A stretch of DNA of 64,000 nucleotides, taken from positions 250,287 to 314,286 of the forward strand of contig NZ_LMKB01000005.1 in assembly GCF_001421165.1 (NCBI RefSeq), in the 5' to 3' direction. Under the pieces are notes generated by a model. The model saw only the letters and a list, made by a program, of their open reading frames with translations. It had not been told where the DNA came from and ran no database searches. Both the position numbers and the translations under genes were made by a program. Below are positions 9,759-18,828 of this stretch, one piece after another. How positions within the stretch are numbered: position 1 is the stretch's first letter; each line of letters opens with the position of its first letter. Origin of the DNA: Frigoribacterium sp. Leaf8. GTDB lineage: Bacteria; Actinomycetota; Actinomycetes; Actinomycetales; Microbacteriaceae.

Positions 9759-10988
9759 GTGGCTACTGACGATCAGGCACCCTGGGGCCGCGTCGCCGAC
9801 GACGGCACGGTCTACGTCCGCGAGGGCGACGGCGAACGCGCCGTGGGGCAGTACCCCGACGCGACGCCCGCCGAGGCTCTCGCGTACTACGAACGCAAGT
9901 TCATCGAACTCGCCGGGCAGGTGACGTTGCTCGAGCAGCGCATCAAGCGCGGCGCATCGGCGGGCGACGTCGTCAAGACGGTCACCCACCTGCGCGAGCA
10001 GCTCGTCGAACCGAGCGCGGTCGGGGATCTCGAGGCCCTGCGCCTTCGGGTGTCGGCACTCGACTCCACGGTCGACGAGCTGACGCAACAGCAGAGCGCC
10101 GAGGCACAGAAGGCCCTCACCGAAGCGGTCGCCTACCGCACCGCTCTCGTCACGGAGGCCGAGGCCCTGGCGGCCCAGGACCCCGCCCGCGTCCAGTGGA
10201 AGCAGGTCACGGCCACCCTCGACGACATCTTCGCCCGGTGGCAGAAGCATCAACAGGACGGTCCTCGCATCCCGAAGGGCGAGGGCAACGACCTCTGGAA
10301 ACGATTCCGTGCTGCGCGCACCACCATCGACCAGCACCGCAAGGCCTTCTACGCCGAACTCGACGCGACCCACCGTGACGCTCGTCAGCGCAAGCAAGCC
10401 CTCGTCGAAGCGGCCGAGGCCCTGGCGCCGAAGGGTGTCGACGGCATCTCGGCCTACCGGGGGCTGCTCGACGACTGGAAGCGCGCCGGCCGTGCCGGGA
10501 AGAAGTACGACGACGCCCTCTGGGCGAAGTTCAAGCGTGCAGGCGACGTCCTCTACGCAGCCAAGTCCGAGGTCGTCGCGCAGGACACCGCCGAGTACGA
10601 GGGCAACCTCGAACAGAAACTCGAGCTGCTCACCGAGGCCGAGAAGATCCTGACGGTCACGGACCGGGTCCCGGCGCGCGAGGCCCTCACCTCGATCCAG
10701 CTGCGATGGGACGAGATCGGTCGCGTTCCTCGCGAGCAGGTCCGGGTGGTCGAGGATCGCCTCCGCAAGGTCGAGTCCCACGTGCGTCAGCTCGACGAGC
10801 AGTTCTGGGAGAAGAACAACCCCGAACGCCAGGCACGGTCCCAGGGGCTCGCGAGCCAACTGCACGACGCCATCAGCAAGCTCGAAGACGAACTCGCGAC
10901 GGCCGAGGCCAGCGGCGACGCTCGTCGTGTCCGCGAGGCTCGTGAAGCTCTGGACGCCCGGAAGGTCTGGCTCGACGCCCTGGGCTGA
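9759..10988 (+). CDS. DUF349 domain protein
   Basis: 409-residue, mainly helical and highly charged cytoplasmic protein with repeated DUF349 units; examples are WKQVTATLDDIFARWQ, LWKRFRAARTTIDQHRKAFY, LLDDWKRAGRAG.KYDDALWAKFK and LRKVESHVRQLDEQFWEKNNPER. The function of the family is not established. Long predicted coiled coils run through most of the length. The GTG at 9759 has AAGGGA five bases upstream; the frame is open far into the cyclophilin gene, but that part is shadow sequence. An imperfect hairpin follows. Confidence 0.88.
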   Translation: MATDDQAPWGRVADDGTVYVREGDGERAVGQYPDATPAEALAYYERKFIELAGQVTLLEQRIKRGASAGDVVKTVTHLREQLVEPSAVGDLEALRLRVSALDSTVDELTQQQSAEAQKALTEAVAYRTALVTEAEALAAQDPARVQWKQVTATLDDIFARWQKHQQDGPRIPKGEGNDLWKRFRAARTTIDQHRKAFYAELDATHRDARQRKQALVEAAEALAPKGVDGISAYRGLLDDWKRAGRAGKKYDDALWAKFKRAGDVLYAAKSEVVAQDTAEYEGNLEQKLELLTEAEKILTVTDRVPAREALTSIQLRWDEIGRVPREQVRVVEDRLRKVESHVRQLDEQFWEKNNPERQARSQGLASQLHDAISKLEDELATAEASGDARRVREAREALDARKVWLDALG

Positions 10989-11018
10989 CCGTCCGGGGCC
11001 GACCGCCCACCGACGTCG

Positions 11019-11058
11019 CGAACCGTCCGATTCTCCACAGGGAGGGTCGGGCGGTTCG
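11019..11058 (+). terminator. Candidate terminator after the DUF349 gene
   Basis: Imperfect hairpin: CGAACCGTCCGA..CTCC pairs with GGAG..TCGGGCGGTTCG around a 4-base ACAG loop. It starts 31 bases after the DUF349 stop, and there is no U-tract. Confidence 0.55.
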
Positions 11059-11090
11059 TCGTCGTCGGCAGGGTCGGCCAGGCTGGGCGC

Positions 11091-11732
11091 ATGCCTGCTC
11101 GTCTCCCCCTGGTCCTGACCGACGACGACCTGCCCGAGCCCGAACTGCGTGCGGCTGCACTGGACGGGCAGGTCTACGCAGTCGGTGGCTCGTGGCGCAG
11201 CGTGGCCGAGATCGACGATGCCGGGGGCCGGGCGATCGCGATCGGGATCGCCCTCGGCGCCGGAGTCGTCGCGGCCGAACGGAGTGCCGCCTGGGTCTGG
11301 GGTGCCCGAGGCCCGGCACCACTCCCCCACTCCGGGCTGGTGGTGTCGCCGGCCAGGGTGAAGCATCGTGGTCGGGGTTCGATCGTCCGACAGGTCGTCA
11401 TCGACGAGGGCGAGATCGTCACCGTCCAGGGTGTGGCCGTCACCACACCGGCCCGGACCGTCGTCGACCTCGCTCGCTGTGAGGGCTGGGCGTCTCAGGA
11501 CGAGACGGCCGCGCGGGACGTCGTGTCTCAGCAGGGCGTGACGTACGCCGACGCGATCGCCGTCCTCGATCGACGTGGACGGCTCCCCCATCGAACGCGA
11601 ACCGTGGAGCGGCTCGGTCGAGTCTGTTCAGCCGGCGCCGACGCGGCCCTCGTCGACGACGAGGTGCGACGAGACGCAGGCCCACCCGGTCCGTCGGAGG
11701 AGGCAGCGTCTCAGCCGGCGCTGACCCGGTAG
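11091..11732 (+). CDS. AbiEi-like antitoxin-family protein, orphan
   Basis: 213 residues. The N-terminal ~60 residues look like a small helical DNA-binding unit, and the middle contains VQGVAVTTPARTVVDLARCEG, a pattern found in the AbiEi antitoxin / endonuclease-like (DUF559-related) proteins common in actinobacteria. No toxin partner of the AbiEii type lies next to it. The 3' end overlaps the convergent relA gene by 22 bases. Function is not known; the family name is a resemblance, not proof. Confidence 0.6.
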   Translation: MPARLPLVLTDDDLPEPELRAAALDGQVYAVGGSWRSVAEIDDAGGRAIAIGIALGAGVVAAERSAAWVWGARGPAPLPHSGLVVSPARVKHRGRGSIVRQVVIDEGEIVTVQGVAVTTPARTVVDLARCEGWASQDETAARDVVSQQGVTYADAIAVLDRRGRLPHRTRTVERLGRVCSAGADAALVDDEVRRDAGPPGPSEEAASQPALTR

Positions 11733-14002
11733 ACGTCGTACACGGCGTCGATGCGTCGGACCGCGTTCAGGACGCGATCGAGGTGGGTGGTGTCACCCAT
11801 CTCGAACACGAAGCGGCTGAGGGCCAGGCGTTCGTCAGAGGTCGAGACGCTCGCCGACAGGATGTTGACGTGGTGCTCGCTCAGGACCCGGGTGACGTCC
11901 GACAGCAATCCGCTGCGATCGAGGGCCTCGATCTGGATCTGCACCATGAACACGCTCTTGGACGACGGAGCCCACTCGACCTCGATCATCCGCTCGGGCT
12001 CTTTCAACAGACCTTGGACGTTGTGGCAGTTCGCCTGGTGGACGCTGACGCCCTGGCCGCGGGTCACGAATCCGACGATCTGGTCGCCCGGCACGGGCGT
12101 GCAGCACTTGGCGAGTTTCACCAGGATGTCCGGGGCCCCTCGGACCAGCACGCCCGAGTCGCTGTTGCGCAACGGCCGTGCTCGACCTTGGCTGGGGAAC
12201 TCGAACTCGCCTTCGTCGACCTCGGTCTGCGTGTGGACCGCGGCGAGGATCTTCTCGATGACGGACTGGGTCGAGATGTGGCCCTCGCCGACGGCCGCGT
12301 AGAGACTCGACACGTCGTCGTACCGCATGGTGGCGGCGACTTCGGCGATGCTGTCCTGGGTCATCAGCTTCTGGAGCGGCAGGTTCTGCTTCCGCATGGC
12401 ACGGGCGATGGCGTCCTTGCCCTGCTCCATGGCCTCGTCGCGGCGTTCTTTCGTGAACCACTGCCTGATCTTGTTCCGGGCGCGGGGGCTCTTGACGAAG
12501 GCGAGCCAGTCCTGGCTCGGCCCCGAGTCAGGATTCTTCGAGGTGAAGACCTCGACGACGTCGCCACTCGACAGGACGCTCTCGAGGGGCACGAGGCGAC
12601 CGTTGACCTTGGCGCCCATCGTGCGGTGTCCGACCTCGGTGTGCACGGCGTAGGCGAAGTCGACCGGGGTCGCTCCCGACGGCAGGCCGATGACCTTGCC
12701 CTGAGGCGTGAAGACGTAGACCTCCTTCGCGCCGATCTCGAAACGGAGGCTGTCCAGGAACTCACTGGGGTCCGCCGTCTCGGCCTGCCAGTCCGAGATG
12801 TGGGCGAGCCAGGCCATGTCCGTCTCGGTCTTCGCTCCGCCCTGGTCGTCGCGCCCGCCGTTCATGCGCTGCTTGTACTTCCAGTGGGCGGCCACGCCGA
12901 ACTCGGCCCGCTGGTGCATCTCGTGCGTGCGGATCTGGATCTCGACGGGACGTCCCTTGGGACCGATGACGGTCGTGTGCAGCGACTGGTACAGGTTGAA
13001 CTTCGGCGTGGCGATGTAGTCCTTGAAGCGGCCGGGGATCGGGTTCCAGCGGGCGTGGATCGAGCCCAACACGGCGTAGCAGTCGCGAAGCGAGTTGACG
13101 AGGATGCGGATGCCGACGAGGTCGTAGATCTCGTCGAACTCCCGACCCCGGACGATCATCTTCTGGTAGATCGAGTAGTACTGCTTGGGCCGACCCATGA
13201 CGTCGCCGCGGATCTTCGTTGACTTGAGGTCGGACTTGACGGCGTTGATGACGTTCTGCACGAACTGCTCGCGTTGCGGCGTGCGCTGTTTGACCAGGTT
13301 GTCGATCTCGACGTAGAGCTTGGGGTGGAGCACCGCGAACGAGAGGTCCTCGAGCTCCCATTTGATGGTCTGGATGCCGAGCCGGTGCGCCAGGGGGGCG
13401 TAGATCTCGAGGGTCTCGGTGGCCTTGCGGGTCGCTGACGCCGACTCGACGAAACCCCAGGTGCGAGCGTTGTGCAGCCGGTCGGCGAGCTTGATGACGA
13501 GGACCCGGATGTCTTTCGACATGGCCACGACCATCTTCCGGACGGTCTCGGCCTGAGCGCTGTCGCCGTACTTGAGCTTGTCGAGCTTGGTGACCCCGTC
13601 GACGAGCATCGCGATCTCGTCCCCGAAGTCGCGCTGGAGCATGGCCAGTGTGTAGTCGGTGTCCTCGACGGTGTCGTGCAGCAGTGCAGCCGCGACGGTC
13701 TTGGCGCCGATGCCCAGATCGGCGAGGATCTGCGCCACCGCGACGGGATGGGTGATGTACGGTTCGCCGCTCTTGCGCAGTTGACCCGTGTGCGCCTTCT
13801 CGGCCACCGAGTAGGCCCGCTCGATGATGACGATGTCGGCCTTGGGATGGTGCATGCGCACGGTCTTGATCAACCGGTCGACGGCGCCTGCCGGCTGGCT
13901 GCGCGAGAAGAGTCGAGGCAGGAGCGTCCGCAACGAGGCCGTGTTCTGACCGCCGGGCGTCTCGGGCGGTGCGGAGTTGTTCCGTGTGGTGATCTCGGTC
14001 AC
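11711..14002 (-). CDS. relA: Bifunctional (p)ppGpp synthetase/hydrolase (RelA/SpoT homologue)
   Basis: Makes and degrades (p)ppGpp in the stringent response. 763 residues: HD hydrolase domain (THPVAVAQILADLG, AALLHDTVEDTDY, IKLADRLHNART), synthetase domain with GRFKDYIATPKFNLYQSLHTTV, TGS domain (VYVFTPQGKVIGLPSGATPVDFAYAVHTEVG), a CCTPVPGD zinc-finger-like segment and a C-terminal ACT domain. The RFKD motif (RXKD class) together with intact HD residues marks a bifunctional enzyme. The start is a GTG. It follows the rhodanese gene by 90 bases and has its own likely -10 (TACCCT at 14076-14081). Confidence 0.97.
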   Translation of the reverse strand: MTEITTRNNSAPPETPGGQNTASLRTLLPRLFSRSQPAGAVDRLIKTVRMHHPKADIVIIERAYSVAEKAHTGQLRKSGEPYITHPVAVAQILADLGIGAKTVAAALLHDTVEDTDYTLAMLQRDFGDEIAMLVDGVTKLDKLKYGDSAQAETVRKMVVAMSKDIRVLVIKLADRLHNARTWGFVESASATRKATETLEIYAPLAHRLGIQTIKWELEDLSFAVLHPKLYVEIDNLVKQRTPQREQFVQNVINAVKSDLKSTKIRGDVMGRPKQYYSIYQKMIVRGREFDEIYDLVGIRILVNSLRDCYAVLGSIHARWNPIPGRFKDYIATPKFNLYQSLHTTVIGPKGRPVEIQIRTHEMHQRAEFGVAAHWKYKQRMNGGRDDQGGAKTETDMAWLAHISDWQAETADPSEFLDSLRFEIGAKEVYVFTPQGKVIGLPSGATPVDFAYAVHTEVGHRTMGAKVNGRLVPLESVLSSGDVVEVFTSKNPDSGPSQDWLAFVKSPRARNKIRQWFTKERRDEAMEQGKDAIARAMRKQNLPLQKLMTQDSIAEVAATMRYDDVSSLYAAVGEGHISTQSVIEKILAAVHTQTEVDEGEFEFPSQGRARPLRNSDSGVLVRGAPDILVKLAKCCTPVPGDQIVGFVTRGQGVSVHQANCHNVQGLLKEPERMIEVEWAPSSKSVFMVQIQIEALDRSGLLSDVTRVLSEHHVNILSASVSTSDERLALSRFVFEMGDTTHLDRVLNAVRRIDAVYDVYRVSAG

Positions 14003-14075
14003 GGCTGCACCTCGTTCTCTCGGGTCGGAGCGCCACCGCCGGCCGTCGTGGTCGGACGTGGACTCCGTGGGGTCA

Positions 14076-14081
14076 AGGGTA
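14076..14081 (-). promoter_or_regulatory. Candidate -10 box (TACCCT) for relA
   Basis: TACCCT on the minus strand, in the 90-base gap between the rhodanese gene and relA; the leader would be about 70 nt. Confidence 0.35.
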
Positions 14082-14092
14082 CCCGTCGGCCG

Positions 14093-14443
14093 TCAGTCGA
14101 CCGACGCCCCGGGGTGGCCGTCGTCTGCCACGACCGTGCCCCCCGCGTCCCGCCAGGCGAGCATCCCACCGACGACGTTGCGGGCGTCCACGCCGACGCC
14201 TCGCAGGGCGTCCGTCGCGCGAGCCGACCGCATGCCGGAGTGGCAGACGACGAGGACGGGGCGGTCGGTGGGGACCTCCCCGACCCGTTCGTTCAGCTCG
14301 GACAGTGGGATGGACGTCGCGCCGGGCGCATGACCTTCATCCCATTCGTGCGGTTCTCGGACGTCGAGCACGTAGGTGCCGTCGGACAGGGCGCCGATGG
14401 CGGCGTCGGCCCCGATCTCGGGTCGACGGTGGTCGCCGATCAT
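14093..14443 (-). CDS. Small single-domain rhodanese (sulfurtransferase)
   Basis: 116-residue rhodanese domain: YVLDVREPHEWDEGHAPGATSIPLSEL, then the active-site loop VVCHSGMRS with the catalytic cysteine, and GVGVDARNVVGGMLAW. Such proteins carry sulfane sulfur as a cysteine persulfide; the acceptor cannot be named. No signal peptide or membrane segment. It overlaps the secF stop by 4 bases (ATGA), so it is translated with the Sec operon. This is an unusual partner for secDF. Confidence 0.9.
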   Translation of the reverse strand: MIGDHRRPEIGADAAIGALSDGTYVLDVREPHEWDEGHAPGATSIPLSELNERVGEVPTDRPVLVVCHSGMRSARATDALRGVGVDARNVVGGMLAWRDAGGTVVADDGHPGASVD

Positions 14444-15450
14444 GCGCCCACCGTCTCGTCGACGGTGAGGGGCTCGGTCTTCTGTGCCTCGAGCTTGCTG
14501 GCATCGCGTTTCGCGATGTCCGGCTCACGGAGGCGGAGCGTGGCGTAGAGCGGTGAGGCGATGAAGATCGTCGAGTAGGTCCCGACCAGGATGCCGATGA
14601 AGAGCGCCAGGGAGATGTCGCGGAGGGTGCCCGCTCCCAGGACGAATGCCCCGATGAAGAGGATCGCCGCGACGGGGAGGAGCGCCACGACCGACGTGTT
14701 GATCGACCGGACCAACGTCTGGTTGACGGCCAGGTTCACGGACTGTCCGAACGTGCGTCGTGAGCCCTCGCCGTCGTCGGCGGTGTTCTCGCGGATCTTG
14801 TCGAACACCACCACGGTGTCGTAGAGCGAGTAGCCGAGGATCGTCAGGAAGCCGATGACCGCCGCCGGGGTGACCTCGAAGCCGACGATGCCGTAGATGC
14901 CCGCGGTCAGCACGAGGTCGTGCAGCAGGGCTGCCATGGCGGCCAACGACATCTTCCAGGTTCGGAAGTACAGCGTCATGCCGATCGCGGCGAGGATCAG
15001 GAAGATCACGAGACCCTTGATGGCCTGGCTCGTGATGTCGGCACCCCATGAGGCACCGATGAAGGACGAGGTCACTCGATCGTCGGGGACGTCGTACGCG
15101 GTGGCCAACGCCGCCGCCACGTCGTTCGTCTGAGCGGCTTCCAGCTGCGAGGTCTGCACGCGGATCGTGTCGGTGCCGACCTGGGTGACCCGCGGGTTCG
15201 AACCGGGTACGACCTCGTCGACGGTCGTCGTGGCGACGTCCTGGTCGAGTTCGGCCGGCTGGGCGACCTGGAACTCCGACCCGCCCGTGAACTCGATGCC
15301 GAAGTGGAAGCCGCCGCGGAGGAACGGGACGGTGACCGAGATGAGGATGACCAGGGCGGCGATCCAGTACCAGCGGCGGCGGTGGCCGATGATGTCGTAC
15401 GACCGGGCACCCGTGTAGAGGTCGTTGCCGAATTTCGAGAAACTGGCCAT
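14440..15450 (-). CDS. secF: Protein translocase subunit SecF
   Basis: Inner-membrane RND-type subunit that with SecD uses the proton gradient to help preprotein export through SecYEG. 336 residues with six expected membrane segments. The first (WIAALVILISVTVPFLRGG) is followed by the GIEFTGGSEFQV motif and an extracytoplasmic loop, then segments around FLILAAIGMTLYF and VIGFLTILGYSLYDTVVVFDKIREN. Its ATG overlaps the secD stop by one base and its stop overlaps the rhodanese start by four. A hydrophilic C-terminal tail of ~30 residues follows the last segment. Confidence 0.96.
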   Translation of the reverse strand: MASFSKFGNDLYTGARSYDIIGHRRRWYWIAALVILISVTVPFLRGGFHFGIEFTGGSEFQVAQPAELDQDVATTTVDEVVPGSNPRVTQVGTDTIRVQTSQLEAAQTNDVAAALATAYDVPDDRVTSSFIGASWGADITSQAIKGLVIFLILAAIGMTLYFRTWKMSLAAMAALLHDLVLTAGIYGIVGFEVTPAAVIGFLTILGYSLYDTVVVFDKIRENTADDGEGSRRTFGQSVNLAVNQTLVRSINTSVVALLPVAAILFIGAFVLGAGTLRDISLALFIGILVGTYSTIFIASPLYATLRLREPDIAKRDASKLEAQKTEPLTVDETVGA

Positions 15451-17234
15451 CAGGAGTCCTTCTTCCCTTCACCGGCGGTCGACGAGTCGACGCGCTCGGT
15501 GTTCTTCTCGGCGGCTTTGCGCTCGGCGATGGTCTGACGCTTGACGGCCTCGCGACCGCCCGCTTGCTTGCGGCCGACGACGGCCGGGGTTCGGAACTGC
15601 GCCCGCCCCCGGTAGACGGCGCCGAGGGCGCGTGGGTTGAGCCCGCTGAACGAGTGGCCTTCGCCGAAGAACCGCGTCCGGGCGATGAGCTGGAGCATGG
15701 GGTGGGTGAACAGCGAGACCACGATCAGGTCGATCACCGTGGTGATGCCCAAGGTGAGCGCGAAGCCCTTGACGTTGCCGACCGCGAGGATGAAGAGCGT
15801 GATGGCCGCCAGGAAGTTCACCGTGTCGGACGCGATGATCGTGCGGATGGCGCGCTTCCAGCCCGATTCGACGGCGCTCTCGAGGATGCGACCGTCGCGG
15901 AGTTCGTCCCGGATGCGTTCGAAGTAGACGATGAATGAGTCGGCCGTGATGCCGATGGCCACGATCAGACCGGTCACCCCCGCCAGCGAGAGGCGGTAGC
16001 CCTCTCGCCAGGACAGGATGGCGATCACGAGGTAGGTGAGCACGGCGGCGATGACCAGCGACAGGACGGTCACGAAGGCGAGGGCCCGGTACTGGATCAG
16101 CGAGTAGATGACCACCAGGATCAGGCCGATGAGGCCGGCGATCAGGCCGCTGATCAGCTGGGTCTGTCCGAGGGTCGCGGTGATCGTCTCGTTGCTCTGG
16201 ACCGAGAAGCTGAGCGGGAGGGCACCGAACTTCAGCTGGTCGGCGAGGGTCTTCGAGGAGTCCTGCGTGAACTGGCCCGTGATCTGGGCCCGGCCGTCGG
16301 TGATGGCGGCGTTCGCGGACGGCGCCGTGATGACCTGGTTGTCGAGGGTCACGGCGAACTGGTTCTGCGGCGCCTGCAACGAGACGAGGCGCGAGGTGAC
16401 CTGGGAGAACCGGTCGGTGCCCTGGCCGTTGAACTCGAGGTTCACGGCCCAGGTGTTCGTCGAGTTGCCCTGCGAGTCGGCGGCGAGACCGTTCGTGGCG
16501 TCGCTGATGTCGGAACCCTGCACCTCGACCGGGCCGAGGATGTACTTGGCCGTGCCGTCGGTGGAGCAGGTGACCAGTGGCTCGTCGTCACGGGCCGTGG
16601 CCAGGTCGTTCTCGGCCGCGCAGTCGTAGTTCTGGTAGAGGTCGGCGAGCTGGGGGGTGATCCACGCCAGGTCGGACGCGTTCGTCGGGGACGCGGTCGG
16701 CGTGCTCTCGAGCTCGGGGTTGGGGGTGTAGGGCGTGGCGCTCGGGCTGGCCGTGGCGCCGTCGCCTTCTCCGCCGACCGCGGCGTTCGAGACCGCCTCG
16801 GTGTAGAGCACGGGGCGGAAGGTCAGCTTGGCCGACGCCTCGATGCGTTCGAGGGTCGCGTTGTCGGGTCGTCCGGGGATGGACACGACGATGTTCTGCG
16901 TGCCCTGCTTGGTGATCTCGGATTCCGAGACGCCGGCCGAGTCGATGCGCTGCCGGATGATCGTGACCGCCTGGTCCAGCTGCTCCGACGACACCGTCTC
17001 GCCGCTCTGGAGCTGGGCCGCAAGGGTGATCTGCGTGCCGCCCTGCAGGTCGAGGGCCAGTTCGGGCACCCAACTCGCTCCGTTCCACCACCCGTCACGA
17101 CCGGAGTCGTTCAGGAACGTGGCCGTGCCGTTCAGGGCCGTGAGGCCGGCGATGATGACCAACAACCAGGTCAGGGATCGTATTGCTTTCTTCACCGGCG
17201 TCGAGCGTGCCACGGAGGAACTCTGCTTTCTCAT
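15450..17234 (-). CDS. secD: Protein translocase subunit SecD
   Basis: 594 residues: first membrane segment near 20-40, then LDLQGGTQITLAAQ (the SecD signature), a large periplasm-side-like P1 domain with Ser/Pro/Thr-rich insertion, and the C-terminal five-segment membrane domain with FGALPLSFSV, LTYLVIAILSW, GITADSFIVYFERIRDELRDG and VNFLAAITLFILAVGNVKGFALTLGI. The ATG at 17234 has no visible ribosome-binding site and stands directly after a strong hairpin. An in-frame GTG at 17213 gives VARSTPVKKA, which looks more like the usual SecD start; either may be right. Followed by secF with a one-base overlap. Confidence 0.95.
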   Translation of the reverse strand: MRKQSSSVARSTPVKKAIRSLTWLLVIIAGLTALNGTATFLNDSGRDGWWNGASWVPELALDLQGGTQITLAAQLQSGETVSSEQLDQAVTIIRQRIDSAGVSESEITKQGTQNIVVSIPGRPDNATLERIEASAKLTFRPVLYTEAVSNAAVGGEGDGATASPSATPYTPNPELESTPTASPTNASDLAWITPQLADLYQNYDCAAENDLATARDDEPLVTCSTDGTAKYILGPVEVQGSDISDATNGLAADSQGNSTNTWAVNLEFNGQGTDRFSQVTSRLVSLQAPQNQFAVTLDNQVITAPSANAAITDGRAQITGQFTQDSSKTLADQLKFGALPLSFSVQSNETITATLGQTQLISGLIAGLIGLILVVIYSLIQYRALAFVTVLSLVIAAVLTYLVIAILSWREGYRLSLAGVTGLIVAIGITADSFIVYFERIRDELRDGRILESAVESGWKRAIRTIIASDTVNFLAAITLFILAVGNVKGFALTLGITTVIDLIVVSLFTHPMLQLIARTRFFGEGHSFSGLNPRALGAVYRGRAQFRTPAVVGRKQAGGREAVKRQTIAERKAAEKNTERVDSSTAGEGKKDS

Positions 17235-17238
17235 GGGA

Positions 17239-17263
17239 GCGCGCGCTCACGTGGAGCGCGCGC
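17239..17263 (-). promoter_or_regulatory. secD: Strong hairpin just before the secD start
   Basis: Perfect 10-bp inverted repeat GCGCGCGCTC / GAGCGCGCGC with a 5-base loop, four bases upstream of the secD ATG at 17234. It may slow translation or end part of the yajC transcript. Confidence 0.6.
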
Positions 17264-17309
17264 CGTGGATCGGACCCGGCCGCGCAAGGCGGCCGAGGCG
17301 GTCGTCGGG

Positions 17310-17723
17310 TCAGGCCTTGGTGTCGGAGTCCTTGGCGACCGTCGAGTCGACCGGTGCGGACGTGGCGCGTTCACCGAACTCGGGAGCGTCGTCGATGACG
17401 CGGTCGTGCTTGGTGGAGCCGTCGGCCAGCGAGTCGGCGTCGTCGGCGACGGGCTCGTCGATGACCGGTTCGACGACGCGACCCAGGGTCTGACGGTGGA
17501 CCTTGAGGACGGTGCCGGGCGAGACCTCGACCTCGGCGACGTTGTTCTCGTCGTCGATGGAGACGACGGTGCCGTAGACGCCGAACGAGAGCATGACCTC
17601 GACGCCGGGGACGAGCTTGTTCTGCAGTTCTGCCTGCTGACGGTCGCGCTTCTTCTTGTTGCGGAACATGAAGACGACGAGGACCACCAGGAGGAGGACC
17701 ATGATGAGGGTTGCGGGATCCAT
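17310..17723 (-). CDS. yajC: Preprotein translocase subunit YajC
   Basis: Small membrane partner of SecDF. 137 residues: one N-terminal membrane segment (LIMVLLLVVLVVFMFRNKKKR, about 6-22), then the YajC core with LVPGVEVMLSFGVYGTVVSIDDENNVAEVEVSPGTVLKV. A hydrophilic acidic C-terminal tail of ~55 residues, rich in Asp, is longer than in E. coli YajC and is common in actinobacteria. It is the first gene of yajC-secD-secF-rhodanese and has a consensus TATAAT just upstream, inside the end of ruvB. Confidence 0.95.
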   Translation of the reverse strand: MDPATLIMVLLLVVLVVFMFRNKKKRDRQQAELQNKLVPGVEVMLSFGVYGTVVSIDDENNVAEVEVSPGTVLKVHRQTLGRVVEPVIDEPVADDADSLADGSTKHDRVIDDAPEFGERATSAPVDSTVAKDSDTKA

Positions 17724-17801
17724 GCGGAACTCCCTTTCGCTGTTGGGGGTGTGGGCCGAGCGGGACTCGCTTCAGCGAGCGAAGGCCTCGGACCTGCAGG
17801 A

Positions 17802-17807
17802 ATTATA
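17802..17807 (-). promoter_or_regulatory. yajC: Consensus -10 box TATAAT for yajC-secDF, overlapping the ruvB stop
   Basis: The final ruvB codons GAC-CTA-TAA and the next base form TATAAT, 78 bases before the yajC start. CTA is a rare Leu codon and TAA a rare stop in DNA this GC-rich, which suggests selection for the promoter. No good -35 is visible. Confidence 0.55.
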
Positions 17808-18828
17808 GGTCATCGCCGAAGAGCGCCCCTGAGGCGTGCGCCAGACCGAAGTGCCGCCAGGCCTCGGGAGTGGCGATGCGTCCCCGCGGCGTCCGGGTGA
17901 GCAGGCCCACCCGGACGAGGAACGGCTCGACGACCGACTCGATCGTGTCGGCCTCTTCTCCCACCGAGACCGCAAGGGTGTTGAGGCCGACGGGTCCGCC
18001 GCCGAACCGGGTCAGCACCGTGCGGACGACCTCACGGTCGAGCCGGTCGAGCCCCAGCGAATCGACGTCGTAGAGATCGAGCGCTTCGCGCACGGTCGTC
18101 AGGTCGGCATCCCGCCCGTGGACGAGCGCGTAGTCGCGGACGCGTCGGAGAAGGCGGTTCGCGATGCGAGGCGTGCCCCGGCACCGTCCGGCGATCTCGG
18201 CCAGGGCGGCACCGTCGATGACGATGCCGAGGAGGGACGCCGCCCGGCGGAGGACCTCGGTCAGCTCGGCCTCGTCGTAGAACTCGAGGTGCGCCGTGAA
18301 GCCGAACCGGTCGCGCAGGGGGTTGGGCAGCAGCCCGCTGCGGGTGGTCGCACCGACGAGGGTGAAGGGCGACAACTCGAGGGGGATGCTGGTCGCTCCT
18401 GCCCCCTTGCCCACCATGATGTCGATCCGGTAGTCCTCCATTGCGAGGTACAGCATCTCTTCGGCCGGCCGCGCCATGCGATGGATCTCGTCGATGAAGA
18501 GCACCTCCCCCGGCACGAGGGCAGAGAGGACCGCGGCCAGGTCGCCCGCGTGCTGGATCGCGGGACCCGACGACATCCGCAACGGCCGAGCCCCTTCGTG
18601 GGCCACGATCATGGCCAGGGTCGTCTTGCCGAGCCCGGGCGGTCCGGCGAGCAGGATGTGGTCGGGGGTGCGGCCCTGCATCGTCGCGGCCTTGAGCAGC
18701 AGCTCGAGCTGGCCCCGCACCTTGGACTGCCCGACGAACTCGCCGAGCGAGGTGGGCCGCAGCGCCCCTTCGAAGGCCAGCTCGGCCTCGGACTCGAGCG
18801 TGGGACGGGTCAGGTCGTCGTCGCTCAC
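17803..18828 (-). CDS. ruvB: Holliday junction branch migration ATPase RuvB
   Basis: Hexameric AAA+ motor of the RuvAB complex. 341 residues: [13 protein letters not shown], Walker [10 protein letters not shown] (about 62-70), Walker B FIDEIHR, sensor 1 GATTRSG, and arginine finger region LRDRFGF, with the winged-helix C-terminus [16 protein letters not shown]. It overlaps the ruvA stop by four bases. The last codons CTA-TAA carry the yajC -10 box. Confidence 0.98.
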   Translation of the reverse strand: MSDDDLTRPTLESEAELAFEGALRPTSLGEFVGQSKVRGQLELLLKAATMQGRTPDHILLAGPPGLGKTTLAMIVAHEGARPLRMSSGPAIQHAGDLAAVLSALVPGEVLFIDEIHRMARPAEEMLYLAMEDYRIDIMVGKGAGATSIPLELSPFTLVGATTRSGLLPNPLRDRFGFTAHLEFYDEAELTEVLRRAASLLGIVIDGAALAEIAGRCRGTPRIANRLLRRVRDYALVHGRDADLTTVREALDLYDVDSLGLDRLDREVVRTVLTRFGGGPVGLNTLAVSVGEEADTIESVVEPFLVRVGLLTRTPRGRIATPEAWRHFGLAHASGALFGDDL

